64,000 nt of DNA from Pseudomonas sp. GR 6-02 (lineage in GTDB: Bacteria > Pseudomonadota > Gammaproteobacteria > Pseudomonadales > Pseudomonadaceae): assembly GCF_001655615.1 (NCBI RefSeq), contig NZ_CP011567.1:3915001-3979000 (forward strand), given 5' to 3'. The translations under genes were made by a program, and so were the position numbers. Position 1 is the first letter of the stretch. Each line of letters starts with the position of its first letter. Of the stretch, positions 27,380-35,750 are shown one piece after another. The notes under the pieces were generated by a model, which saw only the letters and a program-made list of their open reading frames with translations, was not told the origin of the DNA and did no database searches.

Positions 27380-27913
27380 TCAGCCCTGCTTCACGTAATG
27401 GATCACCTCTTCAAGCGTGTCTATGTCTGGAGCATTGCTCACTAACGCTTGCGGGCGGCACCATGGGTAATCCAGATGCGATAGCCACTCCATGATGCAG
27501 TGCAGATCAGTCGCTGGCAGGGTTTTCATGTGCTCGATGGTGATAGTGAGCCTCTGGACAAGTCCCGACTCGGGGCTGAACTGCCATTCATACAGACCGC
27601 AACCGACCCGGGCTTCACCGGAGTGCTTGTCGGACATGCCGACCAGCCATTTGCACTGGAAGGTTTTGGCCTGCGGTTCAGGTGGGTGTCCCAGGCAGAA
27701 GGTATAGACGTTTTCGAAGGTCTGGCCGAACCGCCTGACCAGCACATCACCGATAGGCCCAAGGCCTTCGACGTGGGGTGGAAACGAGATGGATCCGGTG
27801 TGCACGACCATGTCCAGGATCGCGTCTGGCGTAAAGGCCTGGTGCAACAAATGTGGACGGTTGCCGTCCTTGGCTTTGATGTACTGTCGAATCGATAGTT
27901 GAGCAGTGTTCAT
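27380..27913 (-). CDS. SnoaL-like protein of unknown function
   Basis: Protein of 177 residues from ATG 27913, convergent with the small gene before it. The N-terminal pattern of a helix followed by HLLHQAFTPDAILDMVVHTG is that of the NTF2/SnoaL cone fold: isomerases, hydroxylases and many ligand-binding proteins without known activity. C-terminal YPWCRPQALVS departs from well-known SnoaL proteins. An in-frame extension upstream of 27913 has no ribosome-binding site. Function unknown. Confidence 0.62.
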   Translation of the reverse strand: MNTAQLSIRQYIKAKDGNRPHLLHQAFTPDAILDMVVHTGSISFPPHVEGLGPIGDVLVRRFGQTFENVYTFCLGHPPEPQAKTFQCKWLVGMSDKHSGEARVGCGLYEWQFSPESGLVQRLTITIEHMKTLPATDLHCIMEWLSHLDYPWCRPQALVSNAPDIDTLEEVIHYVKQG

Positions 27914-28057
27914 TGTGTGTCCGTCGCATCCATACTGGGTTGAGAGCCGCCTCATGCGCGGCTCACATGACTCGCCTTTACAAAGCACTATTCCATAAGT
28001 CCCCCACAATAGGAAAAAGGCAGCGATGGTTACTTTCTGGCAAAGGGACTCAGCCTC

Positions 28058-28498
28058 ATGATGCGTCGTGTTGGCTTATTGCTCATCGGGACTCTCGGAC
28101 TGGCACTGATCCTGCCTTGGGCTGCCTATTGGGTCGGTCTGAGCAGAATATCGCAGTATCCTTCGCCCCCCTCTCAAGCTATATCCACTGCGCAGCGTGA
28201 GTGGGTATGGAGCCTGGCCAAAGGCTCAGGCGAGCCGGTAATAGTGCAGTTGAGCCCGTACTCATATCTGTACGACCTTTTCATTTTGAAAGGTAACAAC
28301 GATAGGAATATGCAGGTCGCCTGGTGGGCGGCCTCTGAACACTTGATCAAACAGGACTCAACACAGCGAATGCTGTGGTGGCACCTGTCCGGCGCGGCTC
28401 TGACTATATGGTTAACCAGAAACTGGACAGATCAGCAGATAACAGCAGCGGCTTTCGTCGCCCTTCAGCAGCGGGGCGAGGTATATGGTGGTCACTAG
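28058..28498 (+). CDS. Unknown protein with N-terminal membrane anchor
   Basis: Protein of 146 residues. The first 28 residues (MMRRVGLLLIGTLGLALILP, then WAAYWVGL) are one hydrophobic segment, either anchor or uncleaved signal. The remainder is tryptophan-rich (REWVWSLAKG, VAWWAASEHL, LWWHLSGAALTIWLTRNW) and reminds me of the start of membrane-bound peptidoglycan-processing proteins, though I cannot name a family. AGGGA precedes the start. The next gene, 38 bp on, is another small membrane protein, and the pair is probably one transcript. Confidence 0.55.
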   Translation: MMRRVGLLLIGTLGLALILPWAAYWVGLSRISQYPSPPSQAISTAQREWVWSLAKGSGEPVIVQLSPYSYLYDLFILKGNNDRNMQVAWWAASEHLIKQDSTQRMLWWHLSGAALTIWLTRNWTDQQITAAAFVALQQRGEVYGGH

Positions 28499-28535
28499 CC
28501 AACAAAGCATTGGGGAAGCGCAACGGGAGGCATAA

Positions 28536-28799
28536 ATGCTCAGGCTGTTCCTGTTATTGACTATTTTGTGGTGTGTATTCATATCGACTGCAATGGCGTT
28601 TGCACCGGAACGCGTGCTCGCTTATGTACAACAAAGTCGTATCTGGATGTGGTACATGAAAACCATATTCAGTATTACAAGCGAATCCCTTGGTAGTAAA
28701 ACGGCTGTTCGATGGGTACGCATTCAAGGAGGAATCGGTTTGATTGCGGCACTGCTTGCGCAATATGTCTGGCTTATTCATCCTGCCTCTAGCTCATAG
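28536..28799 (+). CDS. Small membrane protein of unknown function
   Basis: Protein of 87 residues with two hydrophobic segments, at about residues 2-22 (LRLFLLLTILWCVFISTAMA) and 66-82 (GGIGLIAALLAQYVWLI). A polar loop carries arginine and serine residues between them. Topology suggests both ends on the same side. It lies 38 bp after the gene at 28058 on the same strand and has lower GC than core genes nearby. I recognise no family. Confidence 0.5.
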   Translation: MLRLFLLLTILWCVFISTAMAFAPERVLAYVQQSRIWMWYMKTIFSITSESLGSKTAVRWVRIQGGIGLIAALLAQYVWLIHPASSS

Positions 28800-28885
28800 G
28801 CGGCCGTTCAAGGTGGCCATATCCGTTGTCTGACTGCCTCACTACGTGAAGCTGCCTCTGATCAGAAGCGGTATCAAAAGTGCGA

Positions 28886-29423
28886 CTAGCAGCTGGTTAT
28901 TTGACCCGCATCAATCCTGTTGATGCGCCCATTGTCCGACCGGGTCCACAGCCAGTTATACACGTCGTATCCGCCTTCGCACTTGCCTTGCTTTCTGCCC
29001 TGGAAGTCGAAAGTCCGCCATGCGCCATTCTGATGTGAAGGCATCCCGAGCACTCTTTGAATATCTATATCTGTAGAACCTGGCCATAGGTGATTGGCAA
29101 ATGACACAGGATGCAACTGTGCCGGTAACGCAGGACAGTCACTGCTCGGCCGTGCAGGGCTGGCTGAAGCACAACCAATACACACTTGCACCTGCATCGC
29201 CTCGATGTGCGAGGGTGCCAACGGAAGCTTCGCTCATCACCTGCGCTAGCGTTGTTTTCTCGAATTGAATGACGAACGCCCCAAGTGTAGCGCCTTGCGA
29301 AGGGGCCTCCTTCAGAGTGGCCGGCCATTCGATCACATCGAATGGGCCCATGGGCGGTGGAACAGCGGCTGTCGCGCTACAGGCGATGCTGAACGATCCG
29401 AAAAATAGCGATGACCGATTCAT
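28886..29423 (-). pseudogene. Frameshifted exported protein of unknown family
   Basis: Two overlapping minus-strand frames appear to be one gene. From ATG 29423 (GGAGG upstream) the product has a signal peptide (MNRSSLFFGSFSIACSATAA) and continues ATLGAFVIQFEKTTLAQVMS to a stop at 29139. The second frame, overlapping it in 29139-29221, carries on with SDCPALPAQLHPVSFANHLW and DIQRVLGMPSHQNGAWRTFD to a stop at 28886. Together they give a secreted protein of about 175 residues with several cysteines. A frameshift near 29150-29200 separates the halves. It could be real decay or a sequencing error. Confidence 0.5.
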
Positions 29424-29600
29424 TGCGCGCCTCCGTTTGACTACCAACACCTCAGATCTTAGTGAACGCGATGAATTTCTGCCCTTCGCGACCGGCTGCA
29501 AACGGCCATTTGCGGTCGCTCAACCGCCCGCCCTCGCTTAAGTACTAGCCGAGTGATATACCGCTGTTGGGTCTAATGCATGGCAAAAACAGGCAGTCGT

Positions 29601-29945
29601 ATGACGCGATTCTCAATTTATAGCGGGTTGGTTTTGGTGGGCTACTCGGCGCTCGATTACGGAGATCCCCCCATGGGCGTTGCTTCAGGCCAATTCGAAC
29701 CTGCCGATGGGTACGCTGCTATCCAGAACGAGTGCTCAACGAACCACCACGATCAGACCGTTCTGGATCTTTCTGTTCAGACAGAAGCGGGTTTGGTAAT
29801 TACATGTGAGGGTCTGGCCATCCTGGATTACTCCAAAGAGTTCCCGTCGCCTTGCATCGAAGTGAACATTTTCGGTATTCCATATCCTCTCTATGGTGAG
29901 CTGTTTCCTCAGCAGGTCACTCTGTATGAGCGTCAATTCAGCTAA
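29601..29945 (+). CDS. Unknown cytoplasmic protein (GDPPMGVAxG family)
   Basis: Protein of 114 residues from ATG 29601; an ATG 21 bases earlier is the alternative. It contains LDYGDPPMGVASGQFEPADG and, toward the end, FGIPYPLYGELFPQQVTLYE, two blocks I associate with a widespread unnamed family of small bacterial proteins. No membrane segment and no catalytic motif is evident. It sits in a patch of small unknown genes. Nothing indicates toxin or immunity function directly, although isolated genes of this sort are sometimes immunity proteins. Confidence 0.55.
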   Translation: MTRFSIYSGLVLVGYSALDYGDPPMGVASGQFEPADGYAAIQNECSTNHHDQTVLDLSVQTEAGLVITCEGLAILDYSKEFPSPCIEVNIFGIPYPLYGELFPQQVTLYERQFS

Positions 29946-30156
29946 TCGGAATGCCCCGTCTGTGTCCGTTTCGGATCGAAAGCTACCCCTCAGAACCATC
30001 CCTTCCCGCCCAAAGCATTGACCATCCGCTCGCAATCAGTTTTCAGTTGGGTTAATAACGACAGATTGGCTCAACCTTGGCCAACACCTCACAATCATCT
30101 AGGGGGCATCGGCTCATCGGAAATGCCCCGTCCCTTGCAAACGATAGGCACGCCAC

Positions 30157-30642
30157 GTGAATTTTTCCGAATACTTTGCAACTAACGATGGATCGCTCCC
30201 TGAGGTTGTGGTGACGTATTCAGATTCGTCGTTTGTACCGCAGGCATTTCAATATCTGTTCGATCATGGCGCGAAAAATGTCACTGTTGACGGCGGCTAC
30301 CTTTGGATCAAAGCATCCCAAAGTGGGAAGCCATTCTCCGGCCCTCAGGATGCTTTGCTTGTAAGCTCAGGAGCAGCAGAGGCATTCCACGTCGTTCTCG
30401 GTGGGCTGTACGGCACCCGGGGTCAAATACCTGACCTTGGTGTTTACGTTTTCACTAATAGCCTCACATTGGACTATCGGATGGGGGCTCAGTGGGGACA
30501 AGATCAGATCTACTCATTGTTGGAGCTACTGCGGCAGCTAAGAGACCTCGGCGGCGTTATATCTATCCCATGGTGGGGAGCTGAGGGTGAACACGACTTC
30601 CTTGCAGCCCTGGAGAGCCCCGAAAAAATTATTCATACTTAA
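30157..30642 (+). CDS. Unknown cytoplasmic protein
   Basis: Protein of 161 residues starting with GTG at 30157; the ribosome-binding site is weak. It has no signal or membrane segment. Sequence such as MNFSEYFATNDGSLPEVVVT and WWGAEGEHDFLAALESPEKI matches no family known to me. Acidic composition and a solitary position among other small genes are compatible with an immunity or stress protein, but no evidence supports either. The 218 bases after it hold nothing clear. Confidence 0.45.
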   Translation: MNFSEYFATNDGSLPEVVVTYSDSSFVPQAFQYLFDHGAKNVTVDGGYLWIKASQSGKPFSGPQDALLVSSGAAEAFHVVLGGLYGTRGQIPDLGVYVFTNSLTLDYRMGAQWGQDQIYSLLELLRQLRDLGGVISIPWWGAEGEHDFLAALESPEKIIHT

Positions 30643-30860
30643 ATTTACCGCGGGTCGTGACAGGTAGAAAACGGCCAAAAACGGTCTGTGGGGCGCGCCT
30701 CGTAAATCCAGGGCCACTCACAATTTTGACTCGATACGACTGACTCACTCGGGCCGGTAGCGGTAACGACTTTCCGGCGCAGAATCATCATTCCCGCAGG
30801 TACAAGGCGAGTTGCACTGCGGCTCGCGGATGGCCGCCGGCCACCCGCGAGCCAGTGCCA

Positions 30861-32141
30861 TCAAGCCAGCAGCTTAAGCTCATCTTTACCGTACTTGAGC
30901 GATTTCTCGTCTGGAATCATCAGGCCAGTGTGCTCGTTGCGCCCCTGCAGGATGAAGCGGGCGTTCGGGGTGCCCAATTGGGTAGCGGCCTGCTGGCTGT
31001 CGGCGCCGATCTCGCCCTTCTTCATGCGGTTGACGATCACCCCCACCGCCGTATCGTTGAAGTCGCGCAGCATCCAGGCATCGCCATCGCTGTCGCCAGC
31101 CACCAACACCGGGCCATAGCCCTTCTGTTTAACCAGCACGTTCTTGATGCCAACGGTCTTGCCCGGCCCGTAGTTGAAGTGCCAGTCCGGCTGATAGCGA
31201 GTGGTGTACTTGCCGCCTTCCATCGCCATGCGCAGGCCGATCACGTTCTCAGGCGGAACGTCGTATCCGTAATGAGGATTGCCCGCGAACACGCGTACCA
31301 CATCGTCGATCGAGGCGGTGCTGACATAGACGTCGATGCCGTTGGCGCGCAGCGTGTGCATCAGGCCGCGGATTTCCTCATGGATGCGGATGCCATGAAA
31401 GTGCGTATCCGCCACCACCCCGGCCTTGCCCGGCAACGTGCGTGAGCTCTCGTACTTGACCTTGCGCAGTGCGTCGCCGATGGCGTAGTTGTTGGAAGCC
31501 TCGGCCATCGCCTGCAACTCAGCCGTGGTCATGTTCTTGTAGAAATACAGAATCCACTTATAGCCGATCTCCACCGGGTAACTGTCGCAGATCGCGTCGT
31601 ACATAAAGTAGAGCTTGGCGAGAAAATCCTTGTACTGCTCGCTGGCCTGAATCTCTTCCAGGCTCTTGTCGCCGGCGAGCCCCTTGTAGTTGGCGTGCAA
31701 CCAGCGGTAATCCGCTTCTACGTCGCTGGCGATGTCTTCCATCTTGACCGGCTTGCCGTCCACCGTGGTGTAGTCCTTCATGAACGCGCCGTTCGGCACG
31801 TCCTGACGCACCACCTCAGCGAACTCATCGGGCGTCAGCTTGTACTGCAGATGATTGATCTGGTAGACCAGCAGCGCTTCTTCACAGTCGTTCATGATGC
31901 AGGTGTTGTCCCAGTCGAACACCGCGTACGGGCGCTGGTCAGGGCGGTAGGACGCGCTCTTGACGCCGTGCTCATCGATCACCGCCTGCAGACGCTTTTG
32001 GTTGAGCGGCGACCAGCGCGCCGGGTCCAGCGCACTTGGTGTGGCCGGGGGCGTGGCGGCTTGCGTTATGCGGGATGACAACAACAGCGGACTGACAACG
32101 GAAACGGTGGCGAGGGTGTTCAGAAACTGGCGACGCTGCAT
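30861..32141 (-). CDS. Exported HAD-superfamily phosphatase
   Basis: Protein of 426 residues. The N-terminus MQRRQFLNTLATVSVVSPLL has a twin-arginine motif (RRQFLNT) ahead of a hydrophobic stretch, so Tat export to the periplasm is likely. HAD motif I is YAVFDWDNTC with nucleophile D76 and acid D78. Motif II is the serine of VYVSTASIDD. Motif III/IV is a lysine region and VLVAGDSDGDAWML. It resembles phosphorylcholine phosphatase-type secreted HAD enzymes of Pseudomonas but is longer. AGGAG lies seven bases before the start. It is divergent from a DeoR-family regulator across 264 bp. Confidence 0.82.
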   Translation of the reverse strand: MQRRQFLNTLATVSVVSPLLLSSRITQAATPPATPSALDPARWSPLNQKRLQAVIDEHGVKSASYRPDQRPYAVFDWDNTCIMNDCEEALLVYQINHLQYKLTPDEFAEVVRQDVPNGAFMKDYTTVDGKPVKMEDIASDVEADYRWLHANYKGLAGDKSLEEIQASEQYKDFLAKLYFMYDAICDSYPVEIGYKWILYFYKNMTTAELQAMAEASNNYAIGDALRKVKYESSRTLPGKAGVVADTHFHGIRIHEEIRGLMHTLRANGIDVYVSTASIDDVVRVFAGNPHYGYDVPPENVIGLRMAMEGGKYTTRYQPDWHFNYGPGKTVGIKNVLVKQKGYGPVLVAGDSDGDAWMLRDFNDTAVGVIVNRMKKGEIGADSQQAATQLGTPNARFILQGRNEHTGLMIPDEKSLKYGKDELKLLA

Positions 32142-32405
32142 GGCATAGCTCCTACTTCTAAATGAGAGGTTACAACCGAGGCGATGGCGAAAGCGTGTTT
32201 CGAAATGCGGACGAGGGGAAGAAACCGTCCGGCCACGAGGCTAGCTCCAAATACACAAAAAAACAATAATGCCTCAATATCACACAAACATGACGCGCAG
32301 GCTGCGCCAACCCAATGATCACGAGGCCGCGCCAAACTTGACAGCGACTGACGCCTCTCCACAATGCGTGCTCGGACAGCGACTCGAACAGCAGGGACAC
32401 CCGGT

Positions 32406-33176
32406 ATGTGGCAAGAAGAGCGTTACCAGCGGATCCGCGCACTACTATCGACTTTGCAGCGCGTCACCACCGACCGCATCGTCACGGAGCTGAACGTTTC
32501 ACGCGAGACGGTGCGACGCGACCTGGTCGCTCTGGAAGAACAGGGGGAGTTGAAGCGGATACACGGCGGCGCCATCCGCGTTGAAGACGAAGCGCCCATC
32601 GCCGAGCGGGCGAACATCAACGTCAAATTCAAACGTGACCTCGCGCGCGCAGCGGTCAGTCTGCTGTCGCACGGACAGACTGTGTTTATCGACGCGGGCA
32701 CCACCACCGTCATCCTCGCCGAAGAGCTGGCCAAGCTGGGAGGGCTGACCGTGATCACCAACTCGTTCAACGTGGCGTTGCAATTGCGTAATCCCGCTGT
32801 GCCAGGCGGCCAGTACAACGAGGTGATCGTACTGGGCGGTTCGCTCGGCGACCGTGCTCCCGCTACGGTTGGCGGCACCACGGTGGCGGAAATTGGCCGC
32901 TATCGGGCCGACCTCGCGCTGTTATCGCCCGTCGGCATCGACGCCCAGCGCGGTGCCAGCAACTACGACCACCGCGAAGCCGAAGTGGCGCGCGCCATGG
33001 CCGACAATGCCGAAGGCGTGGTCATCCTCGCCGACTACAGCAAGATCGGCGTGGAGAGCCGCGTCGCTTTCTGCCCGCCAGAACGCATCGACGTGCTCAT
33101 CACCAACCACAAGGCCAGTACCGAAGCGGCGTTCGCCGCACTGAACGCCAAGCTCAAACGTATTGTCCTGGTGTAG
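32406..33176 (+). CDS. DeoR-family transcriptional regulator
   Basis: Protein of 256 residues. An N-terminal DeoR helix-turn-helix (VTTDRIVTELNVSRETVRRD) is followed by the DeoRC sugar-phosphate-sensing domain with FIDAGTTTVILAEEL, VITNSFNVALQL, VLGGSLGDRAPATVGG and LADYSKIGVES. ATG 32406 is favoured by AGGGA upstream; an earlier in-frame start adds unrelated residues. DeoR proteins usually repress sugar or phosphorylated-metabolite genes. Here the only neighbour that could be a target is the divergent phosphatase gene. Confidence 0.88.
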   Translation: MWQEERYQRIRALLSTLQRVTTDRIVTELNVSRETVRRDLVALEEQGELKRIHGGAIRVEDEAPIAERANINVKFKRDLARAAVSLLSHGQTVFIDAGTTTVILAEELAKLGGLTVITNSFNVALQLRNPAVPGGQYNEVIVLGGSLGDRAPATVGGTTVAEIGRYRADLALLSPVGIDAQRGASNYDHREAEVARAMADNAEGVVILADYSKIGVESRVAFCPPERIDVLITNHKASTEAAFAALNAKLKRIVLV

Positions 33177-33511
33177 CAGTGGCTCGGCGGTTGCAACAGG
33201 CATTGACGCAGCGTGATGCTCCAGTGCGGCGCAACCGGGTAGATCTTGCACGACGCGACTCCGGAGCCCTCCATAACAGCCTCCCGACCTAACGTAGCCG
33301 CCAATGCTAACAGTGCTAAATGACTTCTTACGATAGCCCGCAGCCTAGATCTGGCCGCCAGCTCCATCCGTACTGCTAGATGCCTTTGGCGCGTTTAGGT
33401 TTGTGGGATGCTAACCACCTTTCTGCTCAGCGTCGATGAAGCTGCCGAAGATTCGAAACATAGACGTCAGGTATGGCCACTTCTCCTTTGAATCAGGAAC
33501 GCGTAGCAGCC

Positions 33512-33540
33512 AAAAAAAATGGCCCGCATGCGGGCGGGCC
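33512..33540 (-). terminator. Rho-independent terminator for the cytochrome c gene
   Basis: Read on the minus strand, GGCCCGC/GCGGGCC form a 7-bp GC stem with a 6-base loop (33540-33521), followed by an A and eight T residues. It lies about 105 bp beyond the stop of the minus-strand cytochrome c gene. The remaining DNA between 33177 and 33645 shows no convincing gene. Confidence 0.8.
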
Positions 33541-33645
33541 AAATGGGAATTTTTCAAAGGAGCAGGGGTAATCTGCGCTCCATTATGTGAGCACTGCGTG
33601 AAAAGCATGTCGCCGAAACGAAAGCATTCGGTCGAAGCAAACACA

Positions 33646-33981
33646 CTACTTTTGCTGATGCAGGTATTTCTGAATTGCATCAATTTCAAGTTTGCTTGGC
33701 TTTACACCGCTGTCAGATTTGAAGCTAGCGCTAGCCCAATGCGGCATTGGCGCCTTCAGAGGCTTCCCATGGTCGTCGATACCGCTCAGCACTGCTCGCT
33801 CAAATACTTTTGATTTCCATTCACTGGAATCTCCGGCCAGCTTAGGTGCCGATTCTCCCGTGCCTCGAGGCCCGTGACAAACAACGCAGTTATCTTGAAA
33901 AAGTGTTTCTCCATCTGGCGGTGATGCTATTGCCGATGAGCAGGTGAGTAGGGTTATGAACGTCAGAAATGCGCATTTCAT
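33646..33981 (-). CDS. Small c-type cytochrome
   Basis: Periplasmic monoheme cytochrome of 111 residues. A signal peptide covers residues 1-20 (MKCAFLTFITLLTCSSAIAS). The heme-binding motif CVVCH lies at residues 32-36, followed by GPRGTGESAPKLAG. A distal methionine ligand candidate is in LKAPMPHW. ATG 33981 has AGGAG six bases upstream. It stands alone with its own terminator, without an oxidase or dehydrogenase next to it, so its redox partner is unknown. Confidence 0.85.
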   Translation of the reverse strand: MKCAFLTFITLLTCSSAIASPPDGETLFQDNCVVCHGPRGTGESAPKLAGDSSEWKSKVFERAVLSGIDDHGKPLKAPMPHWASASFKSDSGVKPSKLEIDAIQKYLHQQK

Positions 33982-34112
33982 TTTAGGCTCCTGGCGACCC
34001 AACGATGCCGTGAGCTGCTTAGGGGCGCTAAGTGAGAGCGTAGCAGGAGGCGAATGGCGATGGGCGAGAGGACTTCAGGTAGCGAATCCCGACACTGGGC
34101 CGGACTGCTTTC

Positions 34113-34299
34113 TCATGCGTGCTGGATCAGCTTGATCCGCCGCTGGACTGCGGTAAGCGACTCGCCAGCCTCCTTGACGGCTGATCTTATCTCATTCTTG
34201 GAATCCACAATTTTTTTGTGCCCAGTACTTAAGCTCGCTACCGTCCTTAACGTGAACTCTGATCTCGTCTGTGCCGCAAATGTGTTTGCGCTGCTCCAT
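34113..34299 (-). pseudogene. DUF3606 protein broken by a frameshift in a 7-A run
   Basis: From ATG 34299 one frame reads MEQRKHICGTDEIRVHVKDG then SELKYWAQK, after which it soon stops. From the same point a second frame reads IVDSKNEIRSAVKEAGESLT then AVQRRIKLIQHA to the stop at 34113. Joined, they give about 62 residues with the shape of DUF3606 (a helix containing ExxYWxxK, then a helix-turn-helix ending in AVxxxI). The change of frame falls at seven consecutive A residues on the coding strand (34217-34211). This could be slippage, decay or a sequencing indel. Confidence 0.65.
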
Positions 34300-34451
34300 A
34301 GGGCTCTCCGTGTCTTGTTCATGATGTGAGGCGATTAAAGGATTTTAGGTATTCGGCGCGAGTACGCGCCGCTTAGCTATCCAATCGTGCAGATATGCAG
34401 AAAAAGCGGCCCATTTGGGGCGCTGGAGTTTTAGCGATTGACTGCTTCTGG

Positions 34452-34633
34452 CCGATTCTGTTGAAGAAGTCGGCCACGGTTTGCGTATCAGAAAAGTACG
34501 CGTCCGAGATTGAAATCTTTACTTTTTGCAGTGGCTTCCAGACTCAGATTTCACGTAGCAGCGTGCAAAAAAGGTGTTTTCACCAGTCAATGATCAGGCA
34601 GTTTGGGCAGACCGACTTTTTCAACAGAATCGG
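34452..34633. mobile_element. 182-bp MITE-like element with IS1182-type ends
   Basis: A 22-bp terminal repeat at 34452-34473 (containing GATTCTGTTGAAGAAGT) recurs inverted at 34612-34633 with one mismatch. The same sequence, with AAAAAGT in place of AAGAAGT, forms the ends of the IS1182-family element at 61802-63414. The interior is too short for a transposase. The rest of 34300-34752 has no gene I can support. Confidence 0.65.
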
Positions 34634-34752
34634 TCGTTTACTGCCCTTGGCGACAGGCAACAATCGGCCCAACAGCAGCCAGTCAATGAAGCAGTAGCCT
34701 GCGACCGCGATCAATCACAATTCAATGCGGCTGAGACAACTCAAAAGCTTGC

Positions 34753-35649
34753 TCAAGGAGCACCAAAGCGGACGAGCGCAGCCTCGATAAATCGTCGGAG
34801 TTTGGCAGTTCTCTGACGATTGGCCGTGTAGAGCAAATGCATTTGTCGGCTCGGTGCTTCGTAATCAGCTAACAGTGGAACCAACTCACCGCTGCGCAAC
34901 GCGGGCTCAAGAAAGTCTTCGGGACCAAGGACAATCCCGAACCCGTCCAGCGCTGCCGACAGCAGTGCTTTGCTCTCGTTGACCTGCAATCGACTGACGA
35001 CTTGTACCCGTTCAACTGCGGAGCCTTTGCAGAATACCCATTCGCGGTCGGCCGGCCGGGACCAATAGGCATACCCCAGACACTCATGGTTCTTCAGATC
35101 ATCCGGTATTTGCGGCACTCCGCGGTCGGTCAGGTAGCTCGGTGCCGCACAGGCTACCAACCGATAAGGTGCCAACGGCCTGGCGGTCAAACTGGACGCG
35201 GTCAACGGGCCAATTCTGAAAGTCACTTCATAACCCTCCTCCACCAGATCGACGAAGCGATCGGTCAAATGCAGATCGATTTCGACTTCCGGGTGTTGAC
35301 GCAAAAACTCCGTCACAAAAGGCATGAGGCTATAGGAACCGAACGTGACGGGAGCGCTGATTTTCAGTTTGCCGCGCGGGGTGTCGTTCATGATCTGCGC
35401 CAGGGAGTCGGCTGCCTGAGCCTCGCTCAAAATGTGCTTACAGCGTTCGTAGTAAGCGCTGCCCAACTCAGTCAGGCTCTGGCGTCGGGTGGTCCGGTTC
35501 AGCAGCCGCGCACCTAGCCTCTGCTCAAGCGCGGCAACATGCTTGGCCACCATCTGCGCCGACAGGCCCAATCGCTCGGCAGCACTGGCATAGGAGCCGG
35601 ATTCCGCCGCCATCACAAACGCTCCCATGCTCGTCAGACGGTCCATCAT
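34753..35649 (-). CDS. LysR-family transcriptional regulator
   Basis: Protein of 298 residues. The N-terminal helix-turn-helix is typical (FVMAAESGSYASAAERLGLS, then HVAALEQRLGARLLNRTTRR). The effector domain carries GKLKISAPVTFGSYSLMPFV and belongs to the CrgA/DmlR-like subgroup. Start at 35649 or one codon later (MM). It is divergent from the NAD(P)-binding reductase gene at 35751, about 100 bp away, its probable target. Confidence 0.9.
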   Translation of the reverse strand: MMDRLTSMGAFVMAAESGSYASAAERLGLSAQMVAKHVAALEQRLGARLLNRTTRRQSLTELGSAYYERCKHILSEAQAADSLAQIMNDTPRGKLKISAPVTFGSYSLMPFVTEFLRQHPEVEIDLHLTDRFVDLVEEGYEVTFRIGPLTASSLTARPLAPYRLVACAAPSYLTDRGVPQIPDDLKNHECLGYAYWSRPADREWVFCKGSAVERVQVVSRLQVNESKALLSAALDGFGIVLGPEDFLEPALRSGELVPLLADYEAPSRQMHLLYTANRQRTAKLRRFIEAALVRFGAP

Positions 35650-35750
35650 TCAACACTCCTGGTAACGAGACTAAGTAGCCGATGATTATTTATCTGCTGT
35701 TGGTTGGCAATCATCATGGTTTCTTCTTACTTAACCAGCGGAGCAAGGAC

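Noticed and set aside
33436..33813. Plus-strand frame across the terminator and cytochrome c gene
   Set aside because: It spans a clear minus-strand terminator and the antisense of the cytochrome gene.
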